Assembly: GCA_008933995.1 (NCBI GenBank)
Contig: WARS01000014.1
Span: 3,023,192 to 3,087,191, forward strand
DNA: 64,000 nt
From: Datnioides undecimradiatus
Lineage: Eukaryota; Chordata; Actinopteri; Lobotiformes; Datnioididae
Reading direction: 5' to 3'
The translations under genes were made by a program, and so were the position numbers. The notes beneath the pieces were generated by a model. That model was not told the origin of the DNA and did not search any database. It saw nothing but the letters and a program-made list of their open reading frames with translations. Below are positions 13,101-26,745 of this stretch, piece after piece (within the stretch, counting starts at the first letter, position 1; the number at the start of each line of letters is the position of its first letter).

Positions 13101-14235
13101 CACTGCACCACTTGTGTTTTGGGTTTAACTCTAGTTCATTATTTTTCTGCATCTCTATTCATTCTACTGTAGGCAGTTACTAATTATCAAGAACTTCTCT
13201 GAGCTGCATATATGAAAGTGGTGAGCTAATTAGGTTGTATTTAACAGAAAACAGTAGGCAGACACTGTTGTGATACTAGGTGACCACTGAAAACATATAA
13301 AAATGTGTATATGTCATTGCTTCAGTAATGGTAAATAAGTAGTTTAACCATTAAGACAATAGAGAGGCAAATCTCAAGTTTAAACAATGAGTAAAAGTGG
13401 CAGGGATCTCCGGAAGCGGTGACCAATTCCTGATTCCTATTAAAGCAGTGAATCTGCGCTGGGCATTTTAAAGTGGAAGAAGGAGGAAGACAAAGGAAAA
13501 ACACAGCACTCCCCATCAACAGCGCTGTCCGTATCAAAATGACCATTAAACGCTGAACTCTTGTGTTGCTTATTATACCAGCTTAACGCCTGCATATGAG
13601 ATGTTTATATAGTATAAAATGAGATGGGTTCACACTATGATTTAGGGAGCCACCAGAGCTGCTTGTGAAGGCAGATTTCAAACTATTATCAAAATTTGGA
13701 CAATAAAGACTATTAATTTGTAGCATGTAGGACTGATTTGTTATAAATTTTCAAATTTAAACCTGATGAGTATCAACCCACTATGCCAGGTGAGGTAGCA
13801 TAGCAAAGGACCTATGTTTTTTTTTTTTTTAGGATTTTTATTTTCATGCGTTATAGATTTCCTTGTAGGAAGAAGATGTAATGATGAAGGTGAAATAAAA
13901 GTAATAAAAGAATAATAAAGACAAAGAGAAATAAAAAATATAGTGATAGAATTATAATAATAAATGTTGATTCATGAAAGAAGTTTGGACCCACTAAGCT
14001 CTTCATTACTGGTAACACGATCAACATGAAGACTCTAGTGCTAAAGATGATTCATGCATCTAACGTGTTTTGTTTGTTGTGCTTCCGTGATATGCCAAGA
14101 TTGGAAACCAGGATTCAGTAAGAAGTTAAATCAGAATGTGGAGTGGTAAAATTCAAGTATTTCTAACCCCAGTAACGGGCTAAATGGGGGTTTAAAAAAA
14201 AGTATATGTGCAACATAACTCTTTACCTTTTCATC
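10113..14235. other. No gene seen
   Basis: Contains a G10 run (11541-11550) and a T14 run (13817-13830). The longest frame is on the minus strand at 12039-12449 (about 136 codons). Its product resembles no family I know and has an unremarkable composition; it is probably chance. The stretch 13860-13970 is very A-rich. Confidence 0.55.
13817..13830 (+). repeat. Poly-T tract
   Basis: Fourteen consecutive T followed by AGGATTTTTATTTTC; simple sequence. Confidence 0.9.
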
Positions 14236-14414
14236 ATTTTTCCAAGTATGTGGATTTGATGCCTTTCTTTGTCTTTTTGTATGTGATAGTAATCTGAATA
14301 TCATTTGGGGTTTAAAGGATTCTGTTTTGTCCTTTTTTCTGACATTTTATGGACCAGGTGAGTCACTGATTAATCGAAAAAGAAATCGACAGATTAAACA
14401 TCAGTCGTGTGCAG
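14236..14414 (-). mobile_element. Decayed dispersed repeat, ATTAATCGA-type teleost family, copy 1
   Basis: Read on the plus strand it shows, in order, ATGTGATAGTAATCTGAATA, GGGTTTAAAGGATTC, TTTTTTCTGACATTTTATGG, CTGATTAATCGA and CGACAGATTAAACATCAG, ending near GTGTGCAG. These follow the reverse complement of a repeat abundant in percomorph fish, which begins GGGCTGCAACTAACGATTAT and runs through CGATTAATCTG and TATAAAATGTCAGAAAA. An internal segment is deleted. It is probably a non-autonomous DNA element; no coding capacity. Confidence 0.75.
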
Positions 14415-16181
14415 TTATCAATGAATAGTGGTTATAAGGCAGAGAGGCTATCTCAAAGTAGTTAAACATCTGCTGACAGGATAATGGCAACAGAAATATG
14501 GCTGTTTCCTGTATAGTACATTTTTTTGCATTATACTTAGTCCAAAGCGGTTCTTCTGAGGAAATCCGTTATGCCTTGCATCTCATATTTTCCAGTGTCA
14601 ATAACTCAACTAGCTCTCATCTTCGATGATTGGTCAAAAAGGAGCAGCAGTGCTTAGGAAGTGTTGTGATCCACTATTGTCTTCTGAATGGTATCCTGCT
14701 CGGATGGGTTAAGTGATAGACAGTTCTGTAGCAGCAATCTTTCATTTCTCCCTTCATCTAAAGACAGGTGAAGCAGTAAGCTGATGGAAACACACTTTTT
14801 TTCATTATCGCCTCATGGTGCAGTTTCTCTGCCTCGGCTCATTGCTGGTAGGACATGAACCCAACTCCTACGAGATCTGAGTTGTTGAGTATATAAGCTC
14901 TCACAGTTTTTGTCCTTTTCTTGACATTTGTCAAATAGTTTGATGAATACCTAAAGTTTTATAATTTTTTTTGTCTCTTACCACTTAAATCACAAAGCAC
15001 TCAGGCTGAAGGTGTTTTAAACACTTTTCTCTCCCCTCACCACTAGAAAACACTCTCACATTGTTCCTGATAAATTCTGAAAGCAACAATTCCTGCTGTG
15101 GCGGAGATTACAGCAAAGTACAGTATGCTAACATTTAATCTGTGATGATTTATGATTCCTTTTTCCTTATCATGGCTGTATAGAGTAAAAATATGTCTGT
15201 TGTTTTTTTCTGATAACCTTAACTTCTGCATTTCCTTTATATTACCCTCATCAGTTATTTATTTACCTTTATTGTGGTGACTCATGTTGTCCTCACTGGA
15301 GGTAAATGGCAATTGGAGGCATAACCACATCTACAAGGATCCGGAGTATAACTCATTTTCAGGGAGGTTACAGGGTTTATTTTTGCTTTTCCGCCACAAT
15401 CTTATCACAGACGCTGTGACTGGTTTCTCTTTTGACCTTATTTGAATTCTAAGATAAGCATCCCTCCAGCAAAATTGGACCAAATTAGTCCTTTATCTGG
15501 TGTGTTTTAAGGGAATGCTTTGTCACCATGCCTCTCTGCCGAATGCATGCTCGTGCAATGTAGACGTGCTCAGCTGCTGGCCTGCGTGATTTGCCCAAAT
15601 TCGTTTTGGTGGCTGTCAATGCTTATTCAGGTCACACAAGTGAACTGACCTCTGTCTGAATGCCCTTTAATGCTTTATCAGATCTAACAGAGAAGCACCA
15701 ACAAATCTGTTTTGGTTGAAAGGGATTCCTACACATTACAATGTCAAAACAAACAGAGGGATTTGTTGAGAAGTGTGTAAAAGGCTTTGTACACTCCGGC
15801 ATGACATTATCTCATTTAGCCAAATCTGTAAGGAATTTGTTTTTTCCTTGGCTGCATAAAATATTCAGAGGCTTGAAATGTATTGAAATTATGAGCCGCT
15901 TCTCAGTAGAAATCACACACAGTACATGTCATTTAATTTCTCTCAGAGAATTTCTTAGCAATTATGCACATAATCAGAATATGTTTCGACATCGCCATGT
16001 GTCATTATAATTAGTTATCAATTTACTTCAGATTAGATTAGTTCAGTATTTCATAAAATGAATAGCCAGACATATTTTAACTTTAAAGTTATTAAAGTGA
16101 ATTGATTGTATGCATTAAATAATTTTCCTAGACAAGTGGGTCCAAAATCAGACGTTTCCATGAAAATTTAGGCTCTATACA
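14415..16181. other. No gene seen
   Basis: Unique-looking intronic sequence. Nothing beyond short chance frames on both strands. Confidence 0.55.
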
Positions 16182-16410
16182 AGAGCTGAAATGATCAGGT
16201 GACTGCTGATTAATGGACAGACAGACAATGATTCAGTCCCTCTTTCCTTTTCTTCACGAACAAAAGCCAAATATTTGTCAGAATTTGCTGTATTCAAGTT
16301 CAGTGATAATTCCACTAGATCATCTTACACTGTTGGTTGAAAAAAGCAACAGATGTCACTTTTGGTTTGAGGGAGTTGTTTTCATTTTCAGTTTTCATTC
16401 ATTTTCATTT
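16182..16410 (-). mobile_element. Decayed dispersed repeat, same family, copy 2
   Basis: Begins AGAGCTGAAATGATCAGG, the decayed outer end of the family (AGAGCTGCAACGATTAG), then CTGATTAATGGACAGACAGA. Further on are CACTGTTGGTTGAAAAAAGC, ACAGATGTCACTTTTGGTTT and a T-rich CATTTTCAG segment. These match the family order (CTGTTGGTC, GATGTCACCTTGGGCTTTGG, CACTATTTTCTGACATTT). The open frame across 16213-16452 lies on this repeat and is not a gene. Confidence 0.68.
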
Positions 16411-16797
16411 CATCAACTGAAGAAGTTGAACATTAACTTTCTCATTCAGTAATTATGAGGTGTTACATAATGTTTGCAGCGTAAGATCACCAGATTGTCA
16501 CAGATATTTTTAAGTTTGAATCGAATATGACATCATTCCGCTGGAAACAGGCCTGCGAGGGAGATGGGTGTGAGGCGAGCCGCCACCTTGTGCCGAGCAC
16601 CCTCAGAGTTATCTGGTGCTGAGGCATGGAATGAGCAGATAAAACAATTCTAAAGGGGAAATGATTCTGTCCGTAATCAGATTTATTTACGCAGCCCACT
16701 GAGGAAGATTGATGTCTTATCTGTGGCTGAGGATTTCAATTCTCTATGCTACGATGCAGATAAACAATCAGTCTGCTGTCTCCAGAGCTTTTTTAAT

Positions 16798-16801
<4 letters not shown>

Positions 16802-16828
<27 letters not shown>
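16802..16828 (+). repeat. (TG)n microsatellite
   Basis: About 13 uninterrupted TG units, followed by an interrupted GTGTGCATGCGTGTACGTG region to about 16861. Confidence 0.95.
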
Positions 16829-16930
16829 CTTTGTGTGCATGCGTGTACGTGCATGTGTGTGCCTATTAGCATGTTTTGTCTATCAGCATGTTTTTGACAA
16901 CTGAGACAGTGATGTTTCAGAATAAAGTCA

Positions 16931-16945
16931 CTGTCTCTCTCTCTC
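16931..16945 (+). repeat. Short (CT)n run
   Basis: Seven or so CT units interrupted by one GT, about 100 bp after the (TG)n tract. Confidence 0.8.
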
Positions 16946-19900
16946 ACCCCAGCTTCTTCCACGACTGTGTTTCATGGCTGTTAAATGCCAGACATATGCT
17001 CTTACATCTTTTTGACTAGCAATTGAAAAGTGGAGCTCAAGCAGAGATCAAACCACTGCTGTTGCTCCTGTCTAGCTGGGAGACATGTTTTCTCCTTTCT
17101 CGTGCGTGTGAAAGGAGTGAGCCACCATTTTGACTGAGGAGGCTGTTGTACACCAAAATCCATGTTGTACTTTTCTCGAAGTTTGCAGCATACTTTTTAT
17201 TCACCATCTCAAGCTTGTGTGCCTCTTTGGCTCCAGCAAAATGTTAAAATGTGTCTTCTATGCAGTGACTAAGTGATCTGCTAATATGATTTGTCAGTGA
17301 ACAACAGTGGAATACAGTATATCTGTTCACTAAGGGACGAAGAACTCATTAGTTGTATGTAGGCCTATTATTCATGTGGCACATTATGTTAATGACTTGC
17401 CAAGGATAAAGACTAATTTAGTGTTTTTACTACCATCTAGTTATGTGGTATATTGATACAGAAGTTCCGGGCAGTTTCCATGGTAGCCACTATATTTGAT
17501 GGCAGCGGCTGCAGTCTGTTGCGTTGGGATTTACTATGTTGTATTGGGAATTAGGAGGGGATAGCTCTCCACATCTTAAAATAGGCCAGTCAAGGAAGAG
17601 AAGAGGTGTGAAACTTGGCATGGCGGCACAGACTGTTGCTCAGAAGCGAACAAACTGCACAAATGCACTTTTTTTCCCTTCTCTCACTCAAAGCAAAATG
17701 TTGATAGACAGCTCTCACGTTTTTCTTGGAATAAAAGATTTTGCGACTCGTTATCAAGTTGAATTGTTATTCCTGAGGAATAAACTACAACAGAGTGGTA
17801 ACTGAGATCTAAGAAAGATTACCCCCTCCCCCCTCCCCACTTAGACAGCTCGTCTTATTATCTCCTGAAATGGCAAGGTTACAGTACCTACAGGTGCAGA
17901 GGAAGGTGAGTGTGTTAGCTTTTTATCTTTAAACCAGTCAAGCTTAACAGAAAAGCACAGCCACTGAAGTCACATCAGACTCTGCATGGAATAAACATTC
18001 TCTCATGTACAAGTTTTGCAATTCAGCTGAGCTACTTAGATGAGGAAATGGGAGAATGTTGAAATATATTAGGTGTGTTTAATGGACCTGGAGAAATACT
18101 GGGAAAAACAACCTTGGTTACCTCTGGCATTAATATAAAATTTATGAGAAGGATTTAGGCCGATCTCCTGCAGAGCCTTGAGAAGACGTTGCTTTGTCAG
18201 TCAGTACACGTTTAGCATAAATCTCTCACTTCTCCTTTTTTTGCAACCACCTTGAATCTCCCAGCATACACTCTTTACTGCTGTTGTACTAGGGTTGGAT
18301 TGTCTCCATTTTCTTCTCTTTTTTAGGTTTTAGAAGTATTAGATCAGATTGTGTTTTTTTTATTGGGAGAACTCAATAAACGAGCAACCTGTGTCTTTTT
18401 ATCTATTTCAAGTCTTATTTCATATCGGTCAAGGTGATATCTTCATGGTCATAGGACTACTCAAAGGAGAAAGAAAGGCAGAGGGACTAAAATTTGACTT
18501 TCCTTTTATTTTTTATATGTTTGTAATTCATTCCAGTTAGTGATATTATTTAATAATAATAATGATTACAAATTATATTGTTCATCTTAAATATTTTCAT
18601 TTTAACACCTACCAGCTTTCCAGCAAGCACTGTTAGATTCCTGCTGTCCCCTTCTCAGTAAAGAGCGTCATGTAATTAATGTAAAATGTATATAATTGTT
18701 ATATATTTAGAGAGTCTGTCATTTTATATAGAATTGTTCATTTACATTCTTAATAAGTGCTGCTATTATATTAATACTTGTGTTACTTTTTTCTTTGGCC
18801 ACTTGATATTAATGACATGTCAGAAATTGGACTTATTGATTGCGCCTCATTTGCAGTCATATGAAGGCGGTGAAAAATTGAGCCATTTTCCTTAGTACAA
18901 TAGTTAGCCTATCTACCGGTTAATAGGGGGGACCTTTTTACAGGTGAGGCAACTGTCGTCTGTCTTACTGTGATTCATGAATTTGTGAATGGACTCTAAT
19001 GAGCAGCATATTTCAATCAGCTTAAGGATCAGGAGCAGGCCCCTCTCCTCCTCCTGCTGCTTTTGATGGTAATGGAAAATATCAAGCAAATGATGTGGTA
19101 CATTTCCTTTCTCTCTCTTTTTTCCCAAAGTTCACAAACCAATTTTTCAACTATCAAAGAGAAGTTTTTTTTAGTGAGATTGCCTTTAGAGACCTTCTTA
19201 CATTAGTGCAGAAGGAAGGCCTTCACATGTGCCGCTGCTCTTGATGGCTACAATTCAATCACAAGCAAAATTAATGAAAGATAAAATACATAGACCTGTA
19301 AGCTACATGCTCCATGCTCCAGACATTTGTAATGTGAGTAGGTATTCCTGTTTTATTCAGTCTGAACCAGAAATGATTGACATATATCCTTAATGAAGCA
19401 CAATTCTAGCAGGTCAATCTGGCAATTAAATCAGTAGAATAGCATTACATGCACTATAGAAATGTATTGATTTATTGGCACATCTTGTGTCTCCTCAAGT
19501 TATGTAAGAAAGGACAAATCAGAGATGCAGCAGTGATAATATTTAATGAAAACTATGTAGCTACACTAATGAGATCACTATGCCCTCTTAAAATGTAATA
19601 TAGACAACACTTTTACTCCATAGTAGTCATGACTTGCTCATCCGACTCGCTGTATCACCACAAGTTTGTATTATCTGGAGCGCAAAATGGCTGCTGTCTG
19701 AGGCTTTGTTTGCACACCACCTGTGCTGTATGTAATTGCGCTCAATAGGTAGTAAATCCAGCCTCGTAAATCAGAGACCACGGTTATGAATATGATCTAG
19801 CTCGGCCTCTGTGCACAACCATTTAGCCAGGTCTTGTCAACCATGATGCTCCTGTCCCACAGAGACAAACCAGGGATCAGGACCCTCTGTGGGGTTGCTT

Positions 19901-20957
19901 TGAGCTTCTGGAACTGGTTCAAGGGTTTGAGCATTATTAGGGCCAGGTATGCTCTATGCATTGGCTCTGCATGGACTCTCATTTAGCAGAAAAATGTTTT
20001 ATTATTATTATGCAGGCTGATATTGTGAGGAACGATAGTCATTCAAACTGTGATCGGTGTAAAAAAGTCAGTCTTTGTTCTGTCTAAGGGTTTAAGGCTG
20101 TCACCTCTCATCTCATTGCTCAGGAGCAATTCAGCTTAAATATATTAACTGTTATACTGTTGATGGCGATAAATGTTGTCATAATGTTTACCATCTCCTA
20201 TAATGCTGTTGATTTAATTAGACAACTTGTGTTCAGTCAGTCGGAGAAAGTGAATAGAATAAAACAGAAGTAAAGTTAATTGCCTCAGAATAAAGCCATG
20301 TCTTTAAATTAACCTCTTAACGAAGTCAGTTGCATTGGAGTTAAAAGACAGGCGCGTCAAGAGAAAATCACCAGGTTAAGAACAAAAAATGGAATAAAAC
20401 AACCAACTGATTTGATATCACAAGCTCCTGGATATTAAAAACCTTCAGCCACTTCTGTGTAATGCTGCTATTCATTCCTCTCTTCGAGTGAGCATCTGAG
20501 AGATGCAGCTATGATTAATTTGCATCTGTTGGAAATAACAGAAAAGGAACCAACAAACGCCAAGCATGTGTCTTTCCTTTGAACTGAGGAATGGTTTCCT
20601 AATGTGTCTTAAAGAACACAGGTCAACTACGTAAAAGAAAATATCATAAATCCAAATTGCCACCATATATCTTACATTCAGACCCCTGGGTAAATGCTGT
20701 GCATCATAATCTTTTCACAGCTGCACTTTTGCCTGAGGGATGTTGCCTCTAGAAGTCAAATCACCCTGTTTGTTCACTTCAGGATTTACAGCTCCTGATA
20801 ACTGTCCACTTTGCCGGTTTGCAATAAATGACATTTACTGTATTTTCAAGGTGATCGTTGATGCAGTACGTACTCGGGTGGACAGACTGATATAAAAAAG
20901 TACAAATACACAAAAGTGTCACTACGAAATATAACACAATATAATAGTTAGGTGTTG

Positions 20958-21381
20958 GCCTGCAGTTGATGACAGTTTTTATCAATGATTAATCTGATTA
21001 TTATTTTCTTAATTTATTGATCAATAATTTGATCTAAAAAAAAATGCTGACATATGGTTGTCACATTTTCCTAAAGCCTGGGTGATGTCATCAATAACTC
21101 TCTAAATGTCAAAATATTCAGTCTACCACTACAAAACAAACTATAGCAAATGCTCACAACTGAAAGATGGAATTCAGAGTGTATGTTTCTCCTATTAACT
21201 GTTTAAAAATTGAGTAAAATATCCAACAAAATTGGTTTTTTGTTGAAAACCCAAATACCTAGTAACAGAAAATTGTCACGATGGATAAGCTGAAAACACA
21301 GAATGTTTGGCATTGTGATTTGTCATTTGACTTCACTGATTAATCAAGTGGTTGACTATTGTTTCATTTATATATTTTTGA
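20958..21381 (+). mobile_element. Decayed dispersed repeat, same family, copy 3 (near full length)
   Basis: Starts near GCCTGCAGTTGATGACAG, then ATCAATGATTAATCTGATTA, CACATTTTCCTAAAGCCTGG, GTGATGTCATC and AAAATATTCAGTCTACCACT. Later it reads GCAAATGCTCACAACTGA, AGAATGTTTGGCATTGTGAT and CACTGATTAATCAAGTGG. The order and spacing follow the known teleost repeat (GGGCTGCAACTAACG through CGATTAATCG at the far end) with an insertion near 21190-21285. It is the most complete of the three copies and is oriented opposite to the other two. Confidence 0.78.
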
Positions 21382-21614
21382 TTTCGAATGAATCAAACAT
21401 TCCTTTAAATTAACTGAACATGATAAATGTTGGTGTGATTGATCCTATACTCAATATCTACAGATGTCCATGTTGACTCTGTTTGACTGAAAGACTAAAG
21501 ACATGAACAAGACTGAAAGCATAATGTTGTCCTTAGATCTTAGGACCTAGAGCTGATGATAAAGCTGACTTGAAATCCCTTTGAAGCCAGCAGATGAATA
21601 TTCATGCTGTCTTG

Positions 21615-21630
21615 GTTTCTCCATGGAAAC
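21615..21630. promoter_or_regulatory. RFX-like imperfect palindrome
   Basis: GTTTCTCCATGGAAAC has GTTTC and GAAAC arms around TCCATG, similar to RFX X-box architecture but with an extra base in the spacer. Low specificity. Confidence 0.22.
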
Positions 21631-21847
21631 TCCTGAATTCCCAAGAGAAAGATCAACACAGTTCTTCAAAAGGTTAAACTTGGTTGCACAGCTCCAACCT
21701 TCTAAGTATCTTATCAAAGAGTGTATGAACATAATAAATTGAGTCTGGCCAAAGAGGATGATGCAAGTGGGACCTTCTTGTGTTATTAAAAAGGTAATTT
21801 CTATAATTCACATGTTAAAGTATCTGGGTGTAAAAGTTCAATTTGAC

Positions 21848-21870
21848 TTTTTTTTTTTTTTTTTTTTTTT
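21848..21870 (+). repeat. Poly-T tract
   Basis: Twenty-three consecutive T. Could be the poly-A tail of a minus-strand retroposon, but no retroposon body was recognised next to it. Confidence 0.92.
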
Positions 21871-23586
21871 AGCAAATTTCATGGATGAGCAGTCAGAAAA
21901 GACAAAAGCATTGTCAGCCCACAAAATAACCATCTGTTCAGTCCAATAGCTGTGTAGCTGGAGTAGCAGGAAAATTCCCTCCTAAGACAGTTTCAGTTAT
22001 GACGCTGCTCAGTGTACACCTGTTTCTTGATGATTTAAGGAGAACCTTGTTTCTGGTTTAACGCGCTTTGATATGATTTTGTCACAGCATTTCTTCAGTA
22101 AATTATGAAGTTGTTGTTCAACAACATGGTCATTGTGAATATTTACTGCTAGTTGGAGTATGAGTGCTGAAATTTTATGAAAGGGAGCATTAGAAGTTTG
22201 TGCATGTTGTGTTTCAAAACCTTTTTTACAGTAAAATGGTAAGTCAAACTCACTCATTGGGGTCTCCTCTTTGTTTTGCCTAAATGAAGCAATGTATGCA
22301 AGAAAAAGAAACCCAAAAACTGAATTCACCATGGTCACAACATTTGGTCAAAACAAGGTTTTGTGAAAGTGACTAAAAAAACCCATGTACCATCTGATAT
22401 CTTCCTGGTTAACAGCTCAGTTGGGTTTACCCATTTTGTTGACCAAACCCTCTTTTTCCTATTCTGGCTGGGGTGGAATTTTTAATGCCACAGATGAGCG
22501 AAAGTTCACCATTGTAAAGTGTGCAGCAAGACAAAATGAGCCCTCATTGTGAAACGAAATGTTGTATAGTAATTGTTGGAAGCCAAAATTATAATATAAT
22601 GCTTAGGTACAGAGCTGAGGCTCCACGAGAAAGCTCCTCAAACTGAGGTCAGCTTCAAATGTTTAAAAAAGCCAACTTTTAGATGCTATTTATGAACTGT
22701 GTTCCTCCCACATGAATATCCTGCAGAGTTCTGTCACTGGCAGATTAAAGACATTGATTCACAATGGAGGAGAAGGGTAAAAATAAATGCATCACATAAT
22801 ATTAAGTCAGGGGTGGCGCAAGAATCACCGAGCAAGAGCATATTTGCTTTGTTCATCACATTTAGTTTCACTCAATGGGTCCAATCTGTCCCCTACAGAT
22901 GGCTTGAGCAGAGGTTTGCCCGGGTGAATGGGTGCACAGGGCAGGTGGATTCAATCAAGCCGTCTAATGGAATGTAAATCTAAAAGGCACCAGGACCCAG
23001 GGATCACATCCTGCATTTAGTCATGCCCTTCGCATGGTGGCTAAGTGCAGGTGCACATCGGATGACACCCCGGCGACATGAGGGGAGGGAGCGATCATCC
23101 GCATGCAGAACTGAACAATCGAGCCAGAGAAACTAGAGGGAGGTGAGATCATAGTCGGGATCATTCAAAGCTCGTGTGAGCTGGTGCATGAAGAAAACAA
23201 CCCTTTACTACTTTACTGTGCTGCCTCCCTCTAAACTGTGGCTTCTTCGTTATTGTTCTTCTGAGGTGAAATGTAATTATCCTCTCTTTGGCATGGAGGC
23301 TTCAAGTAATACAGAGGTGGAAGTAAGCCAGCTCGATGTGGATCAGGCACACCAGCCCCAAGGAGGCCTTTGTCGACTTCAGCCTTTATGTGCTACTGAA
23401 TATTCCTGCCCACTTCAATACCCCAGGGTTGTATCTGTTTATCCTGCAATGCTGATAGCACAGCATTGGAGGGAGGGAGTGCAAGACTGAATGGATGCAT
23501 CTCTGATGTTGAAATGTCTTCTCTGAAATGTCTACATTTAAGGTGGTGTATCTGTGGCACGGAGCACCTAATGTGGCATGGATGGA

Positions 23587-23610
23587 GTGCTTAGCTGCAT
23601 AGCTAAGCAC
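23587..23610. repeat. Perfect 10-bp inverted repeat with a 4-nt loop
   Basis: GTGCTTAGCT, loop GCAT, then AGCTAAGCAC. All ten arm positions are complementary. As RNA it would fold into a compact hairpin. It has no T-run after it and no known element around it. Confidence 0.85.
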
Positions 23611-26600
23611 ACACATCAAGTGGGGTAAGAGGCGGAAGCTGAGCCTGCAAGACATTTACAAGATAAATATTACATCCTAGACAAGAACTCTGCATTGCTA
23701 AGACGTAGGCGGCACAGAATGTTTTCGTAGTGGCATTTCTGTCAGAAGAATGCCGGGATCGTTATGCATCTCCACTACCACGCTGACACGAGTTGTCCTT
23801 TTTCTGGAAGAGGAAGATTCGCTGTATGGGAGATCTTTACTTCTGACTAAATCTCAGCCACAGTGATGTGATGGAGAGACATCGTTGCTCAGTGATGTGT
23901 CTATGGATTTTTTTCCCTTCTTCTTCAAGCTACTAAACTTCATCATCTAATCATCATGGGTAGCGTACTACACCACAAAGCTCAGTTGTTTTGATGTTAC
24001 ATTATATTGTTTTGGCATACAAATCAAATTCTAAAGTTATAGATGAGCTCTAAATAATAATCACTTGTTTGCTGTGATTTTAAAATGAAAATGTGATAAA
24101 ATTATCCTGTAGTTCTTTGTGTACTTTGCTATCATGTAATGGTAGCTTTACAATTTATAATTTTACAGATAATAGTTTGCAGTTGTGAAATTAAAACTAC
24201 AGGGAAAAATAAGTTATGAATATTTTTAAGGCAGCAGAGATGGCAATTATTTCTCTGGCTACACATTTGATTGAATGCTCCTTCCCCAAACCCCAAACAC
24301 CTATGACTTGGTTTAACTATTATATTCTCTACTATCTGTCTGAATAATCAACTGGATTTAATCAACAAACCAAAACCAAAGACTAGTTGGGACATAAGCC
24401 TCTACAAATGCAAAATCCATCCTTGATTTTTATTCTAAGAACTATCTGTAATTGGAGGACAATACTTCTACAAATGTTAATCATCAAATATTCTTCTGTG
24501 CACATGATTTTACACTCCTTCAGATAAATGGATCATTTATAAATAATAATTGTTGTCCGGAGCTTTTGTGGAACAGGAGAAGAATGAATACATCTTTTTA
24601 GCTATGCTAGTAAAAGTTGGTGCTGAGGGGATGCCCGTGTTAATTGCTCACTTTCTTGCTGAATCAGTTTATGCCAAACTTTGTTCGGTTTAGAGGCCCT
24701 CATGGGACCACCGCTGGGGCTTTGAGATTTAGGAACAGATCTACAAAGGCTTTTGTGCCTATTTTTTCAGGTGCAGATACGACATGTTCTGCCCCCAAAC
24801 ACGTGCTGTATCAAGCAGAAGCACCACCCTTGAGTTAAAGTGGCATTTAAGGGAGAATTGTGCAAATAATAGAGTAATAGTTGATTTATTCTGCTGCCTG
24901 TACTTTCGTGACGCTATTTGTTACTCACTTTTGCAGGGAAAATTCTCCACCTTTGAAAAAGAGGACTAAACATAATGCAGATGTGTTTACAAGAAGCACA
25001 GATTGTAGTGGAAAAATACACCTGCATTAAATACAGGCTTGAATATAATCAAACACTTATAATTTGAAACAAAAAATGAATTGTGACCACTAACAATTTT
25101 GTATATGCTAAAGATTATGATATGATTTTAAGTCAATATTTGGTCTGGAGCTGGCCAGACTAAATATTTTGTGATTGAGATAACAGCATTATTATTTTTT
25201 AAACTAATTTCTGACCTCTGAATCCCACCTCTGGACTGCTCTAATGAACTCTCCTTCACTGGCAGAGTGCATGTGGAGGGCAGTGCCAGGTTCAGTCCAG
25301 GAACTGACTATGTAATGAGACGCTGTCCTCTGCTGCAGATCGGATGCTGAACACACACATTTTGTTACCTCAGTGAAAAATGCAGTAATTTTGTCCCGCA
25401 GTCTTTTTTAATAATGAGAATATGAACTTTTTCAGTTTTAATCTCTCCATATGCAACCGCCTGTACTTAATATTAATTGCAAAGTGCAGTAATAATGTTT
25501 GACAAAAATGAAAAAGTCCCCTCAATAGAACAGAACGAAGATTCACCATTCCTCAGAATAACAGCTATTATAATGACTTGATCTGGGTTTCAAACAAAGC
25601 CCTTTGGTTAAAGGTCTCCCTTACTCTTCATTATGAAACACACTTTGGCACACACAGTATTGCATGCTGCTTCCCTGTAATTCCGTCCTGCACTTTTCAG
25701 AAATGAGTATCATGTCTCTTCATTTACGTCCTGTCTGTGCTACTACAGCATTAGCAACTAATGATCCACTGGCTTATCTAAACATGGCGCTACACCGCAT
25801 GTGGTGGTCAAAAACTCCCTTTAAAGTTTTTAGGTCATTGAGGATTATGAGAAATATTAAGAGCAGGAAGACTGTGTTGTGCAGTCACTTTGATGGCAGC
25901 TGTAATGTTTTAGACTGAACACCGTCCCTCTTAAGTTCGTTCATTTATTTTTTAGTTAAGTCTGCTGTCACTCCACTATATGTCAATTAACTGGAGTGTC
26001 CACAAACGACCTTGGCAAACATCCAACTTCTTTAGCGGTCCACTCTGAGCTGGAACTGTGCCAGGCCTACTGTGCTTGTCGTCCAACCAGAACCAGGCAC
26101 AGTGTCAGGTAAGCAAGTCCCAATGCACAGTCTGAGAGCCAGCAGGGTACCGACAGCCTATGCTAATGGCCATATGTTCTCCACTGCACTCCGCTCTAGT
26201 CTCCCCTGGACACAGAGCTGCTATTCAGTCATATATCATTCAATAGCCTTCAAAACAGTTGGGCCAACGAAAAAAAGAAACAGCAGGATATGCACACCAG
26301 ATCTTACGAGGTATTTAGACTCACGGTCCGTCTGGAAGGTATATCTTAAATCAGCCATTATCGGTCATTGACCTGCCTTTGCAAAGTAATTTATTTTTGG
26401 TTTCACTTACCGAACCTCATTGTTACTTCTTCACTGTCCCAGTCTCATCAACCACTTCGTCTTCACTCAAGAGGCTAATTTTAGAAAAGTTAATTGCATG
26501 TGTGTAGTAGTCTATGTTAAATGAATTCTGAAGTCTCAGAAAAAGATAATGAGGTCCAATAAAACGCAGTGTGTAATTGGCAGTTTATTCACTCTGCCAT

Positions 26601-26730
26601 GAAGAAGCATGGATAGCTAAAGGATGAATGTCTGGTCTCACAGCTGCCTTATTTACTTTGATTATCATGTACTTCTGATGTTGCCTGTTTGTGACATTAT
26701 ATTGAATGAGTTTAAAAGTATAATCCAGGT

Positions 26731-26745
26731 AAAAAAAAAAAAAAA
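26731..26745 (+). repeat. Poly-A tract
   Basis: Fifteen consecutive A followed by GGAGAAAAAC; simple sequence. Confidence 0.9.

Larger units (their letters stand above)
16411..20957. other. No gene seen; microsatellite and unique sequence
   Basis: Carries the (TG)n tract at 16802 and a (CT)n run at about 16931-16945, a C-rich pyrimidine tract at 17820-17841, and AT-rich sequence at 18540-18800. No exon or RNA gene recognised. Confidence 0.55.

Noticed and set aside
16709..16962. Cys/Val-rich and Thr/His-rich short frames
   Set aside because: They are translations of the (TG)n/(CA)n microsatellite on each strand. The same holds for frames at 31155, 51579, 53037, 56611 and 58594-58906.
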